NCBI GenBank assembly: GCA_000349905.1
Contig: KB722736.1
Span: 1,792,723-1,856,722 of the forward strand
From: Volvariella volvacea V23
Lineage: Eukaryota; Basidiomycota; Agaricomycetes; Agaricales; Pluteaceae
Direction: 5' to 3'
Length of the DNA stretch: 64,000 nucleotides
The position numbers were made by a program, and so were the translations under genes. The stretch's first letter is position 1; each line of letters opens with the position of its first letter. Of the stretch, positions 33,349 to 45,808 are shown piece by piece. The notes beneath the pieces are model-generated. The model was not told the origin of the DNA and did no database searches. It saw nothing but the letters and a program-made list of their open reading frames with translations.

Positions 33349-34704
33349 ATGGCTTCATACTTTCGTAGCTTTTTCGGTGGCCAATCCACGAATACGACAG
33401 GAAATAATGCCCAAAAAACTCACACTCATTCTCAATCTGCTCCTACTGCCCCACCTCCCGATATGAAATCGAAACTGTCCTACATTTACGCACCTCCTAG
33501 TGCTACTCCATCAAGCTCATCTTCCGGTTCGCGCTCTACACGCGAAAACAGACATCCATCTAGGGCACCCGCAAATGCTAGTTCCCTGCAGCATTCTGCT
33601 ACCTATGAGTCTGGCTCGGTCCGGTCTAAAGGGAAAAGACCAGCATACTACCCCACAGCTGGCGTACCAGCACAGCAGAATCCTCAAATGCCCTTGTATA
33701 CTTCCTCTGCCCATAACGCCAGAGACGGCTGTAAGTCATTTATCCTACCTGAATCTTGCTCTACCTACCTGAATCTTGCTCTACCTACCTGAATCTTGCT
33801 CTACGAATCATACCACGATGCAATAGATCAGCCCTATCAAATATACGCACCCGCGGTCCCATACGGTAGCGTCCGTTCTACCAGCTCCAAAACCGCATCT
33901 GTTCCACCCGTCACCAAACCCACCCGGCCCCATGCGACCCGAACATCCAGTTCTGGAAGTGTCCCACGTTCCGACTTTCGCCCTGAGCCTCGTCCGGTGT
34001 TAAAACAAAAGCAAAGCCGTCCATCGGGGGTCAGAGCGAACTCGAGTGAGTCAAGTGGTCTTCTCCGCCGGCCTGAAATGTTTACAGAATCTGTTGTAGA
34101 GGACCACGTGTCGTTTCAGAACCCACACAAGCCGACAGCATTGCACATGCACCCTCTGTTCGCGTATAGCCGACTTCACCATGCACCGATTTCTTACGAC
34201 ATTTGTTATGCCCCAACATCGCAATATATTGTTGACCGAAGTACCCGCTCACCTATTCCTTCTCACATGTTGCTGCAACCAGCAACGGACCCTCCAACGT
34301 ATTCGGAGCTTACCTTGAAATGCGAGAAGCTACCCTGGCCGGTCGTAGTTGTGCCATCATCATCAAGTAATGATGCCACCGCGTCCTTGGAATTCGCGAC
34401 TGCAGGCTCCAGATCAAACTTACACGCCGGATTTGTGACGAATTTGGACGTCCTGACTGCTGTTCATCAAACGCTGAGAACTCGGATCACGCCCAAAGAA
34501 TGGGAAGAATTAGGTAACGGAAGTCGATCCCAGCGCAAAGTAACCCGTGCATACGAAAAGCGTTGCACAAAAATGGATGGAGGGTGGACCAGCGGTGTCA
34601 GGCGACTAGACTACCTCGGTGGCAAGACTAGGCTGGTCGGGATCGAAACTGATAAGTCTGCCGGAGCCAGCGGGGTCGGGAAGCTGGTATTTTCAAAAGT
34701 ATAA
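33349..34704 (+). CDS. DUF6699-domain protein C
   Basis: Exons 33349-33730 and 33827-34704 encode 419 residues. Residues 1-230 are Ser/Pro/Thr-rich and disordered. The C-terminal domain is DUF6699: HPLFAYSRLHHAPISYDICY, DPPTYSELTLKCEKLPWPVV, VTNLDVLTAVHQTLRTRITP, then VTRAYEKRCTKMDGG and VRRLDYLGGKTRLVGIE. It is the member that fits the family pattern best (LPW, DVL, RLDYL). The intron holds three perfect copies of a 20-bp repeat. Function of the family is unknown. Confidence 0.88.
33745..33804 (+). repeat. 3 x 20-bp tandem repeat inside an intron
   Basis: CTACCTGAATCTTGCTCTAC occurs three times head to tail without mismatch, wholly inside the intron of DUF6699 protein C. Reading through it in the upstream frame meets a stop, so retention would truncate the protein. 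Confidence 0.95.
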
Positions 34705-34940
34705 TGACCTTTGTTACGACCATTTCTTTTATTCTTTTTCAGTTGGATCTTTGGGGGTATTATTTGGATAGGATGTCGATAGCTAGCCGTTATTTATAGG
34801 TTATTCGGTTGGACGATTCGAGACACTTCTCATCGATGTACTATCGTACTGCATCGTATCATTTAGTTTCGTAATGTCATTAAGGTTACCAAATAACATT
34901 AAGCTGGGTATTTATCACGTCCAATGAAAAAGAGTCTATT

Positions 34941-35727
34941 CTAAGAGCACGATACGCCCAACTCTGGAAAATCATATTGGCCAGGTATCGCTATCAAGCA
35001 CCCCGCCCGGTCCTGGTGAGAGTTGCAGTTGATCTGGTCGTTAGGAGTCGAACAACAGCGAAGGCAAAACCTGCCTTCCTTTGGTTCGAGTCTACTCGGG
35101 CGTAAGCTATACATCGCGCTATAATGCAACCTACTTACTGCTCAATAAAGCTAGCGCCATACCCGCCAAATGTGCATTGAGCACCGTTGGGGTACCGGAC
35201 GTCAAACTGACCTCCGCCGTCGGAAGTTGACATCCCCGCCTTGGAAGGATCCATGCACCCAGTAACCTTGGGCCTGGTTCAACGGAATATAATAACGAGT
35301 TGAGAAGCACTCACCTGTATCCACGATCCATCGTCCGCACTGTCCATCGCCGCGCCTCTGATAAATCCAGCAGGGAAGGGCTTTGAGGATGTTCCAAAGG
35401 CGACGCCGTCACTCTCCGCATCGGATATTAGTTCTATCGATTTTAACCTTCGCGTCAAGACGTGGAGAACGCCTAAACCTCACCTCCAGGCCTATTAGGT
35501 AAGATGAGGCTGAAGCTCTTCTGATCCTTAATTTGGACAGTCGTAGACGCGGACGACTTCCCCGTAGGCGCTGGCGTCTCCCTAGTATCTGCTCGCTTTG
35601 TCGGATGCGCTGGGCGGGTTGGCGTGGGTCTTTGCGGGTGGTGTTCACTGTTCTTGGGCGGGGACTTCGAAAGGGTACAAGATATCAAGAAGGGCGAGAA
35701 CGCGATTAAGGCGAAAATGGCTTGCAT
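34941..35727 (-). CDS. Secreted eight-cysteine protein
   Basis: Four minus-strand exons (35727-35479, 35413-35315, 35266-35139, 35091-34941) give 208 residues. A signal peptide (MQAIFALIAFSPFLISC) precedes a Pro/Thr/Lys-rich linker (NSEHHPQRPTPTRPAHPTKR). A compact C-terminal domain of about 130 residues starts at SDGVAFGTSSKPFPAGFIRG and has eight cysteines, including the block FCLRCCSTPNDQINCN and the end GVSCS. From memory, similar secreted proteins with an FCLRCC motif occur in other Agaricomycetes, but I know no assigned function. The first intron donor is GTTTAG, weaker than usual; it is preferred because it keeps the frame. An ATG-less 5' extension is less likely, since this Met opens the signal peptide. 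Confidence 0.82.
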
Positions 35728-35984
35728 ATCTGTGAAGCAGCAGAGTCGTTGGGTGTACAATCTTAATGGAATGTGTTCAAGGGAGGAATTTCAGCGTCAC
35801 ATGACAATATCACCAGGATGGACTTGATCGCCATTGGCGTTATACGGGTACCTCAGACCTCAGCAATGTAGGTATATGTATCGCTAATGCTCTCGGTAGT
35901 TTTTATATAAATTAATGATAAAAGATAATTGCAAAAGGTAATACAAATTATGTCCAGGTGGGATTGTGGGTGCAACTTAAGGGA

Positions 35985-36606
35985 CTAACGCAATTGTGCG
36001 TAGATTTTTCCGTCACGATCGAGATCAAGCCCAACAAACATACAAGCTCTATATGCGTCTATCCGCTTTATGTGATGGTAGTTTCTTTGCCTTTTTTTAG
36101 AGGTTTCGCGCTGTGGAGGCTCCAACGCTATGGCTTGGCTTGTGGTCAATGCTTCATCAAGGTAGTCGTAGATTCCTATCAGGACATCCCAAATGGTAAT
36201 GCCGGAAGGATTCGCGATCTTTACTATCCAATCAGTGGGTGGGAGTAGAATAGTCATGGCATTGCAACGGGGGTAAATTGCTAGCTCGGCCAATGGAGGT
36301 GTAGACGTGATTCCAGGTCTTGAAGTCTTTGGGTTGTAGCGCATATCCCAAAGAATCTCTTCGTGACCCTGACGATAGCGAAGGGCTAGGTGAAGACGAG
36401 GAATGGGCGTTCTCACAATAGTCGTTATTGTGGTAGTCGTTTGGTGGGGGTATCTCCGGTAACCTACACGAATAGATGGTTACAGGTGTATTGTTGGTGA
36501 CAAGTAGCATGTAAAGCTTACTCCATGGGGGTGTAGTCTGAGGAGGGGAGATATGGGGATAGGTGACATAGGCTGTATCTGCTGCTAGGACAAATACTTG
36601 GGACAT
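35985..36606 (-). CDS. DUF6699-domain protein D, short form
   Basis: Exons 36606-36522 and 36463-35985 (intron GTAAGC..GTGTAG) encode 187 residues. It lacks the long disordered N-terminus of the other three members and is almost only the domain: LALRYRQGHEEILWDMRYNP, AELAIYPRCNAMTILLPPTD, WIVKIANPSGITIWDVLIGI and YDYLDEALTTSQ, then a helix with IKRIDAYRACMFVGLDLD. The WDVL and YDYL segments match the family core. Function unknown. It is divergent from the better conserved member C only 1.3 kb away. Confidence 0.8.
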
Positions 36607-37468
36607 CCGGCTGACTTGCTAGTGATAGAACAGTGGAGCTAATGCGTGTAGCTGGAGGAAAGCGAGGATATTGGGCTATGAGAATACCTCCCATACCTCC
36701 CCGTCCTTTTAAGAGCGCCAAAGAGCGGAGTGGCCCCTCATCCTGTGTTCAAAGAGTGTCGGGCGGGACTCTATTTTAAGGGTACCAGTCGCTGACCAAC
36801 GAGGCGCATCACCCAAAATGGTAAGTTGTGTTCGCCAAACAAGGCGAGTCTTATACTTTGCTCAGTGGCGAGACGGGTGTAAGTAGTATGAAAGAGCACT
36901 GTACGACTCATCTCGCATCCATGGACCCACAACCACTACAGTATTGATTGGCAGTGCATACTCCTTCGTCCACGAGGCCACCGACACTTCTCCATGATGT
37001 GAGGAAGCTAGATGGCTAGAGCGTGTTGATGAATTCGTGCCTCATACACTTCAGAGAGAACGATCTGCACGATACTCGGACGTATAATCATAGTTCGTGG
37101 TCCCACAGTTCAAATTTGTTGGTGGTTTTGGGACAGTCACGATTATGATTACAAAACATCGGTATAGCGGGTCAAAGCGTTGTACGCGCTTGGCCCTCAA
37201 ATGCTATGATATCACTGCTGTGTGAGAGATCTCCGATTAATATCCTGCCTTTGCGATGATCCTCACAACCTCCATGGTCCGGCCTGCAAACCCAAGGCAC
37301 GGGAATTCGTACCTCATCACATCTACTCCAGTAATATCGGATGAGCTACAGGATGATACTACATTGTGAATGAATAATGTACAATAGCAAGATATACGAT
37401 AAAATAGACAGCAATACTCAACCAGGGTACCGATAGAAGAAACCAGAAAGTATAAACGAATTAAGGAA
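36607..37468. other. Intergenic
   Basis: Upstream DNA of a minus-strand DUF6699 gene and 3' flank of the polymerase gene. No supported gene. Confidence 0.45.
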
Positions 37469-40400
37469 TTATAGTCGTCTAGCATAGGCATTCGCCAAAA
37501 AGTCATCATAATCCACATCCTCCCCATTTTTCAAAGGAGTCCCACTCGCCTTCTTTACGCTTCTGACACTAGAGGACTTAGTTGTGTCTTTACGACGCGG
37601 TCTCGGACTTTCACCAATTCCACCAGTGAACTTTCTACCGTAGACTTGCTGCGCCAGCCCCTTTACCTCACCAAAGTCGGTTGTTGCCTGGGCCCGCAAA
37701 AAGGACGCGTTCTTGGCGCGGTGCACCAAACAGTTTGGATCTTCATATCCATCTAATTCGCCATCAACCTCTGATTGGATTTGACGCGGTTGAGGCGCAC
37801 TGCCTCGAGGATGAGGGGTGCTGGCCCAAACCGGCATCGGCGAACCGTCCTTCTGCAAGGTTCCTCCATTCGTCTTCTCCAGCAATTTGACAATGTCCAA
37901 GGATTCTCCCGGCGGTATGGGTTTCGGCTGCGACGGTGTGACACATGGCATGTCAACTTCCTTCCTGAGCACCCAATCGACGTCTACGGCCGAAAAGAAA
38001 GCCACACCCTGAGGCAAATCATCCATCCCCAACCGATAAGCAAACAAACACCTCGTCCACAGATTGGCGATTTGCAGGGCTAAGGCAGCCCGATAACGAT
38101 CCCCGTCCTCAACAAGGTATCTTAATTCATCATGAACCGAAATGAGATACCTCGCTTTGATGTCATACTTTTGGATCAGATGATCCATTGACACGATCAA
38201 CAGATGCAGGTAATCCACTCCTGATGACTGAACGACCCAATTGATCCTCGAGGGCATGAAATCCGCGCCAAATTCCGAAGGGAGATATTCCTTGGATAAC
38301 GCGTACGTAACGCCACAACCCAATGCTGGCGTTTGGGGTTTATCTGACAACGCAATCTCCTCCAACTTGTTGAACACAAAACTCTCCGTCCCGCCAAACC
38401 AGAGTTTCCTCTCGAAAATATCGAGCCGGTTCGTATTCTTCCCTTTCGTTGAGGCGTAGAGGTCTGTGGCCAACTTCTTCGCCTCTTCTGGTGACATCCC
38501 CGGATTGGCTTGCAAAAGCAAAAGCACCGCATGACGCTTCCCAGCGCCGTATATCCGGGAATAATTAAAGACCTTTGCCTGATCTCTAGATATTCCCAAA
38601 ATACTGGCAGTTTTCGAATGAAGATCTGTCCCTGCGGATTTCGTTCCTTCAAGGGTCATCCATCCAAGGGCGGTAGCTCCATGCAATCCGAACTGTGCAT
38701 CCCCCATACAGCTCGAGATCCAGAGTTCTTCGGAATCAACATCTGCACCCACGATTGAGTATCCTTCAGGGGCACGAACCATCGCCTTGAGTTCCGATCC
38801 AACTCGATTGGGTTTGGCATTACTGGCTGTCAGCCAAGTTTTCTCTATCGCACGTCTTGTGACTGTGCCCATCGTGATCACCTGAGGTAAGATAATACCC
38901 CATTTCTCTTCTCGCAGTTTCTGGTCACCTTCCGACCCTTCCTTCTCACCGGTCACCGGGTGGCTGTCATCCTCATCCAAGCTCGTGTTTGTCGTCATGC
39001 TCGTGCTCGCCGCGTGTTGACCTGCAGATGTCGTTCCACCACCAGGATTCTTCTCAAACCCTAACCACCTTTTGCCCTCCTTCTGCCATACGACCAGTTG
39101 GTTCAAAATCCTATCCCTCGCACTTATCCAGTAGCTGCACTTGATGTTGACGTCCAGCGCCTCCTTCGCCTCCTCCCCTGGGCTCCTCAACGTCCCGTCA
39201 ATAAGATACTTCAGGAACGTCTTGCCCAGCGGGCTTCCTACATTCGCCTCTTCCCCGTCCTTGTGCGGCAGTTTATAAAACCTATACCCATCACGAAGAC
39301 AGGACTCCGCCAGCATATCATCCGCGCGATCGTGAAATTTCAACGGTTTGGTGTGAGGCTGGCGCGCCTGCGGATTCTTAGACGCCGCATCCGACCCTGA
39401 CGACGGTGTCGAGGACGAGACACGGTATATCCAACCATGTTCACGGGACCAGAACAGCGGCGATCCCTTCCAGGACAGCTTGAACAAGAGCGGGGCGAGA
39501 CGATTGCGGGTTGTGATGTCCAGCGTACCGGGGGGCAGACCCTTCTTAGGCTTTGCGGCCTCCCAGTACCACTTGGGCCAGTAAACAGGCTTTGGCTTGA
39601 TCTTCGGACCGGACTTTGAAGATGATGGCCGTTTACGTTTCGGGGTGCTCGTCGGAGATTGCGGCGTTGTCGGAAGTTGGATGTTGGGCGAAGAGGAAGT
39701 GTCGGAAGGAGAGGCTGCTTCAGTGCCGATGGGGGTCCAGTCTAGTTGCGACAACCATGGATCACTCGAAATATCTTCCCTACGCGCCTCAACTACCTTC
39801 TTCGCTAGAGCCTTCACCCTTTCCTCCACATCTGCAGGCCTCCTCAATCGTGACAAGTCCATCGCCAGCTTCATATCGTGTGAGGTCATTGTTCCATCTT
39901 GGAGCAGTGTTAAAGCGTGTCTAGGGCAGAGGATTTGTGTCGCTTGCTTCTCCAGCGCAGTTTTGAGTCGATGCACCACACCATCGATGAGGTAATGCCA
40001 TTGGTTCTTGTAGTCATACTGCAATGGATGACCTTCATAAGATAACCGGAGGATGAGTGGCAGAATGAGTCTGATGGTCTTCGGCTGAAGTGGTCCTAAC
40101 AGCACTTCGCTGTACCATGCAGGTAAGGGGTTTGGAGTAGAGAGTGGCGCAATGGGAGCAGGAGGCTGAGGTGTGGTTTCGGGTTCGTCAGGTTCGTCAG
40201 TTGCCTATGGGGATAACACGAGTTGAGAACAATAAGCACCAAGTATGGAAAAATATAACTACACTCACAATCACATTGTGAACAATGCCTCTCGACTTTC
40301 CCGCGACTTTGGGTGTCCAATCGAGCTGATTCAGCCAGGGATCGTCTTTCCAAGGTTCGTTCTTCTCGCTATTCTCGCCATTTTCCAAGTAGTCGTAGTT

Positions 40401-41974
40401 TGCCAATGTCTTCGCTTGCTCTGCCAGTTCCAACAATTTCTTCTTCACCTTTTCCTCCATCTCCTGGTACACACCCTCAGCGCTTTTTAGATAACGCTCC
40501 CACTCCTGGTTGACAGGTAGCAGACTACTGCCCATCGTCAAGATACCAGCAAAGGATACCGGATGGGGACAGGCGAGGAGAAAGTCAGGTAGGACTTTAC
40601 GGTACACCTCGTGCGTAACCTCAACGTCGGTAGCACAGTACGCCAAGTATGTCTCGATCTTGCCCCTGATCTCTTCCCGTGTATGCGTAGCAAAGTCATT
40701 CCGAACACTTTTGTCCATGATGCGACCGCAATGCAGTTGAGCCACATCTGCGAGAGAATTGCCCGACGTTAACGCCTCCCAACGCTTCTCTATTGCCTCG
40801 TCGTTTCCGTTCTCTAGACTCGGCGAGTAGCCGGCCAAACTCTCCTCTAACTCTTCCTTCGTCCGTTCTAGTTCCTCTCTTGCCTTTGCATCCACCTCAC
40901 GTTCCAGCTTGCGCCCAGTATCCTCCAACAGGTCTTCAATAGCTTCAAAAGCTTCCTCTTGTTGCTCAACTTCCTTCTGCTTCTCCTTCTTGTACTGCAT
41001 CCATGCAGGTCGTTGATGCGATGAAATACCCTTGACAGCAACGTGCAATGACATTGTGTCCAAAAACCTATTTTTCGTCGGCTTCAGGTTATACTCTTCC
41101 AATATCCTTGCCCTATCAAACGAGACATTGTGTCCGACGATGATTCTGGGAACGGTAGGATCGCCTATCGGTATGAGCTGTTTTGGGTCGTCCGTCTCAC
41201 CAAGCAGCCAGGGAGAAATCCAAGCGTACCACGCATTTGGCGAAGCGGCACAAGCCATGATAGGGTAGGGATGCTTAGTGTGCAAAGTCTCGACGTCAAA
41301 GCAGAGCAGCTCTTCGGGCCTCTCGTCGTGCTGAGGATAGTCAACGGGTTCACTAAAGCTGGATCCACCCGGAAGGTAGTGGTACTTGGTCCAACCGCTT
41401 TGGCTCACCCAGTCTTCGTCGCTGGGTTTAGGGGGTAGCTCCGCTTCGGAGAATCTTTTGGCATGAGACAACCATGGCTGTGAGGCACGCGCTCCAATGC
41501 GGTGGAAATGTTCGGCGAGATTGGATCCTTGAAGCGGTGGAAGCGTGAATGAGGTGTTGGGCAGTACGGAACCCTGAGTAGGGTCTAAGCCATGGGCCTC
41601 GAGATGCTGACGAGCAATCTGGATGTAAGGCGGGTCTGGAGATGGAAATGGTGCATCTCGAAATATTTGAGCGTGTAATTCGCGTGAAAGGAGTTGTACT
41701 CCAAGTTCGTTACGCTTTACTACGCGTGAATGTGAATAAGCTTTGATGCGAATCAAAATGGTTGGGAGGACGCACCTTGTCGCGCTGCAAATATCTGCTG
41801 CTTGTTCCGCTCCTCCATTATCTCGTCATCTTCCTCTGTTCTCTCTCTATTTACACAAGGTCTACGCGTAGACATTGCTGATTTGCGAAGCAGTTGCTGA
41901 CAATCCGGCAAGGATGTGTGGATCCATCGCGTACGCGCCGAAGTTCTTGCGACATTAGAGGATTTTTTAAGCAT
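37469..41974 (-). CDS. MIP1: Mitochondrial DNA polymerase gamma, catalytic subunit
   Basis: Three exons (41974-41776, 41719-40269, 40204-37469) encode 1461 residues. The N-terminus (MLKKSSNVARTSARTRWIHT) is a typical mitochondrial presequence; I chose this Met over one 11 codons upstream for that reason. The 3'-5' exonuclease motifs are LLCFDVETLH (Exo I), IVGHNVSFDRARI (Exo II) and YCATDVEVTHEVY (Exo III). The polymerase motifs are SIVGADVDSEELWI (A), RDQAKVFNYSRIYGAGKRHA (B) and LISVHDELRYLVEDGD (C). A charged coiled insert (EKQKEVEQQEEAFEAIEDLL) lies in the exonuclease-linker region, and the C-terminal 200 residues are a low-complexity extension, as in fungal Mip1. It replicates mitochondrial DNA in the matrix. 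It is longer than yeast Mip1 (about 1250 residues). Confidence 0.96.
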
Positions 41975-42987
41975 TAAAGTGTCGTTCGACGAATAGAACC
42001 ACACCAACGACCAAGTACACTGCGGTGATGGTCGTCTTGAATGGGTTGAACGACGCCCAAGGCTGAGGTGGTCGGTGAAGAGGAAAGTTGGTGGGAGTCA
42101 ATCAGGGGGCTATATTTTATCCGTGGGAAACATATGCCATCCTGGTATTTGTCCCTTTGTGGTTGCAGGCTCGCAGTCCATTCACCATCTTACCAAACTA
42201 CCATCATGGACCCATCCAAGAGCGAGTCAACAGTCGGTTTTGTACAACGCTTGACCGGGAGACTGTAACTACCGCGTATATTTTGCTCTTTCTCTCTCTC
42301 GTTCCTCTCCGGCACTAATCACTTTGCTGCTTTCGACCAGACAGCACACTGTACTACATTGCGACGCGGGTGTACACCAATATCGGCTATTAGGTGCCCG
42401 GACACCCCGCATTGGATCTGGATACCCTAAGAAGGAGTTGTACACCGTGAACTCGGGCAGGACGCAATCTGGGTCACCAAGCGCTGAGGTGCCTCAAATG
42501 TGGCGGTGCATCTCACCCACCCACCCCTACCAATTGTGGCTGCGCTGAATCACACATACTGCTTTTCTCTTCGTCGTATGTTGCCTATCCAGCGTTGAAG
42601 CCACGTTTCGTCTGATGGCCTACTGCTCACGACACTTTCGTCGCACGATTTGGGCTAGGCGCGATGTTTCTTGTCCTGAGGCATCGAGCTGGAATGCTGT
42701 ATTAGTGGCTCACGGCCACTTTCCCTGTCACCTTCATGCAGTATTGGGCAATGCGTACATCATCGGGTGCCTCTTTCCACCCGGTTATGACCACGCCGGA
42801 ACCATCATCAGTGGAAATCGCTAGAATGCTGTTTGACATAACACACGCCGGGGGGGAAGGAATGCGACATGAGGAGGCCCTCAGCTTTTGATATATATAT
42901 TCTGTCCTCTAATGTTTGAGTGGCTTCACCTTTGTGATAGCTTCCTCTGAGCGTAGCACTCGCAATCATCCATCGTTGCCCACACAG
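41975..42987. other. Divergent intergenic region
   Basis: Short frames only. ATATATATAT at 42891-42900 may be the TATA box of the next gene, about 90 bases before its ATG. Confidence 0.45.
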
Positions 42988-43406
42988 ATGTTAAAGGAAC
43001 TTAAAGTGGGTTCTTTATCATACTCTTATTGTCATTTAACCAATTATTCATCCATTAGGAACTTGTCCTCCAGAGCTTGGAATCTTTATTCCAACTGTCG
43101 GGATCAGAGTCAACTCCTCTCTTGCTATTGGATGACGACTCTGAAGAACTTTCAGCAGCTTTTGGTGAGCGCTTTACTTACTTCACAGCTTTTCTATGCG
43201 GCTCACATGCATTTAACTCATCAGCTCGATTGATGCATGAGCCTCCACATAATTCATCAACAAGCATTGCCTCATCCGCTGCAGAGGGCGTATCTATTAG
43301 GGGCGCTGCTGAAGCAGATGTATTAGTTTCAACGACTCCTGGTGCACCGAAAATTGAAACAGTTCCATTGCCCGATTGCACAGACGCAGATGATGGTGTC
43401 CCTTGA
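42988..43406 (+). CDS. Small acidic hypothetical protein, 101 residues
   Basis: Three exons (42988-43005, 43059-43164, 43225-43406) join in frame. The protein starts MLKELKELVLQSLESLFQLS, has an acidic block LLLLDDDSEELSAAF, and a Ser/Ala/Thr-rich tail ending DADDGVP. No family recognised. The first exon is only 18 nt, so an upstream exon is possible. Introns have good donors and acceptors (GTGGGT..CATTAG, GTGAGC..CATCAG). Confidence 0.6.
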
Positions 43407-43881
43407 TGCCTGAGTTTGGACACAAATGACGTTATTCGTGGCTGTCCTCTGCGCCTGTATTTCTATTTCCTGTCTTGTCTTGATCATCATATTTGCTGTA
43501 CGTCGAATGTAGTGGTACTAACTCCTGTAATTTCATGGACGAATAAAATAAGGTTGGTGAAAGGTCGTGAGGGTTCGCTCTCGGTACTACAATTACAACC
43601 GTATACCCAAATGCGAATAGAAATAGGAATATACACATTAACAATAGCACAAGGTATATAAGAATGCAGAGGATACTATCCGTAGAACCAATAGTGGCAG
43701 CATGACTTGTACATGAACACAGCGGGGAACGGAACAAAGGGGTGTGTGGATGGGGAATCGCGGCGAAGAGTAGGGAACCCATAGAAGGGATAACTTTTGA
43801 TATGAACTCGCATAACCTGAGCACCACGTGTCAAACATTTTCAAGAAGCAGGTGGTTGGAACCCTCACCTTACGATCGACA
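43407..43881. other. Convergent 3' flanks
   Basis: No gene seen between the convergent ends. Confidence 0.45.
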
Positions 43882-45808
43882 TCACCGTCGAAAGGACATA
43901 GCACCATCACCAACTCCATACTCCCTATCCATCTCCACCACATCCCGCTCGTCTCTCTCATCGCTATTATGCGCATCCGACACAACATCCAAGCTGACAA
44001 CCACAGCAACTGGCGTTGTCTCCTGCTGGCGGTCAGCAAACTCTATCCCCGTCCGACCGATCTTGTTGTTCGCCGCCGCCACGGGGTGGTTTTGGAGCAT
44101 GGTGTTGAGACCTATCGATCCCTCGCTCCCGATACCGCCGCCGCCACCACCACCGAGGCCAACACCAAGTCCGCCTCTTGTGTTGATGAAATTGGGTCTG
44201 GCGCCTGTGATCTCGCCTATGGATGTTGTGTGGCCTTCAGTTGTAGCTCGAAGGTGGTTGAGGCTGAAACCGCGTTCGCTGGATGGTTCGTGATCCGGTA
44301 AGATTAGTTCTCGTCGACCGTTGAACCTTTGTCAAGAGTGAGATGTGGTTGAAGGATATGAGCAGACAATGGACGTACAGAGTCATAAGCGTGAGTGGGT
44401 ATACTGTATCGGAAGGAAATTAATAATGTGGTACGCAATGAATGGACGCGAAAGAACTTACGATTAGTAAGAACGAAATATAACGCCAGCCAGATGTCTG
44501 TCTCCTGTTAGAACTTGGGCGTAGATCATGCCAAGGACCCATACATACTATTTTGTCTGTCTAGCCCGAACTACTCCGGTTCAGCATGGCAAATAAATCA
44601 TGGATGGCTTGGACTCACATTAACGGCGATCGCCAAGGCAATAAAACTGTAAGGAACGCTCAGTAAGGTTATTGAACGCCAGATCATTGCTTCATACTAA
44701 CCTAGTCACCATTCCGGTGCCTAGGGATCGAATTTTGTTAAAATAAAACCCTGCAGTGAAGGATAAGCCAAGAACTCACGAAGCGTCCATGTCTCAAGTC
44801 GGTCAACAGCGCGTTTTGTCCTATACGAGCCCATCAAGTCAACATCGCAATCCCAACATTCCACCAATCAAAGCCAAGAAGAGAAATGACTCACGCTCCC
44901 ATAGCGGCTGCTTGCCCGTTATGTAGACACACCGCGATCGTAATAGCAATAGCGGCATCCAAAACCGCCGCGCATAACAAAAACGAGAACACCAGTCCGC
45001 CGTATTTGATGTGGTGTTGGTTCTGCGCCTCTACACTGCTATAGGGGAAGCTGAGAGCGTAGATGAATGTTCCGACCATCTCGTATAATGCGAGCGCCCA
45101 ACAAGCCAGTGCTGCCCAGAGAGATCTGGAGAACCTATAGAGGCGGTATGTGAAAACCGACTGTGAGGCGCAGGTCGGGTAAGCGCCACGTAAAGTTAGC
45201 ATCAGTTGATGCAAAGTACTATAGAGGGGTGGGAACGTAGATGAGAGGGGCCTACCTGCACGATGGACTGCATCATGGAAGAGAAGGCGGTTGAAAGTGG
45301 AATTGTGACCGGAATGACGAAGAAATCCAGAGGCTCGCCTAGCCGAAGGATCGTCACTTGGTAGAGAGCCCATAGAAGACAGCCGGCGTGGGTCGTCGAT
45401 AGCAGCCTAAGGATTTTCGAACATGATTGGCGATGGGTATAAGCTGGTCATAGAGAAAGATGCGCCGCACCATAGGATCCCAATCTAGGCGTGGGGCCAT
45501 ATGGTCAGATAAGGCTTACGAAATATATAACGGCATGTGGGGCAAGCGCCCAAGATAGAACAAAACCCCATCCCCCAACAGCACAACACGAAAGACAGAG
45601 CAAGTTGGACGACAAAGGTAGACCAACTCACCACGACTCTGACGTACATCACATCTGTGACATAATGTCGATAATACGAAACCGAAGAAGCAATGATAAC
45701 TCCGTGAAGAACCATCGATACCAAGATTCCCAACTCCAAAGCTCCAATCATATGAGGGTCGAACTCCTTCGCAGAGCCAAAGTTGCCAATTGTATGTGGA
45801 GTTGACAT
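43882..45808 (-). CDS. DUF6534-type multipass membrane protein 1
   Basis: A minus-strand gene of about nine exons. Exon 1 (45808 downward) encodes MSTPHTIGNFGSAKEFDPHM and the first membrane span (GALELGILVSMVLHGVIIAS). Later exons give STTHAGCLLWALYQVTIL, FTYRLYRFSRSLWAALACWA, the span VFSFLLCAAVLDAAIAITIA, RAVDRLETWTLRTGMVTSFI and DIWLALYFVLTN..YPLTLM. A Gly-rich cytoplasmic tail follows and ends GDGAMSFRR at 43882. The RAVDRLE..TG..TS pattern is typical of the DUF6534 family of fungal membrane proteins with seven or so spans and unknown function. Its paralogue starts at 60511 on the other strand. The second exon (45484-45256) is 229 nt against 231 in the paralogue, so the frame there needs checking. 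Confidence 0.8.

Noticed and set aside
35083..35100. GGTTCGAGTCTACTCGGG as a tRNA T-arm
   Set aside because: No matching acceptor, D-arm or anticodon stem; the bases are explained by an exon-intron border of the secreted eight-cysteine gene.
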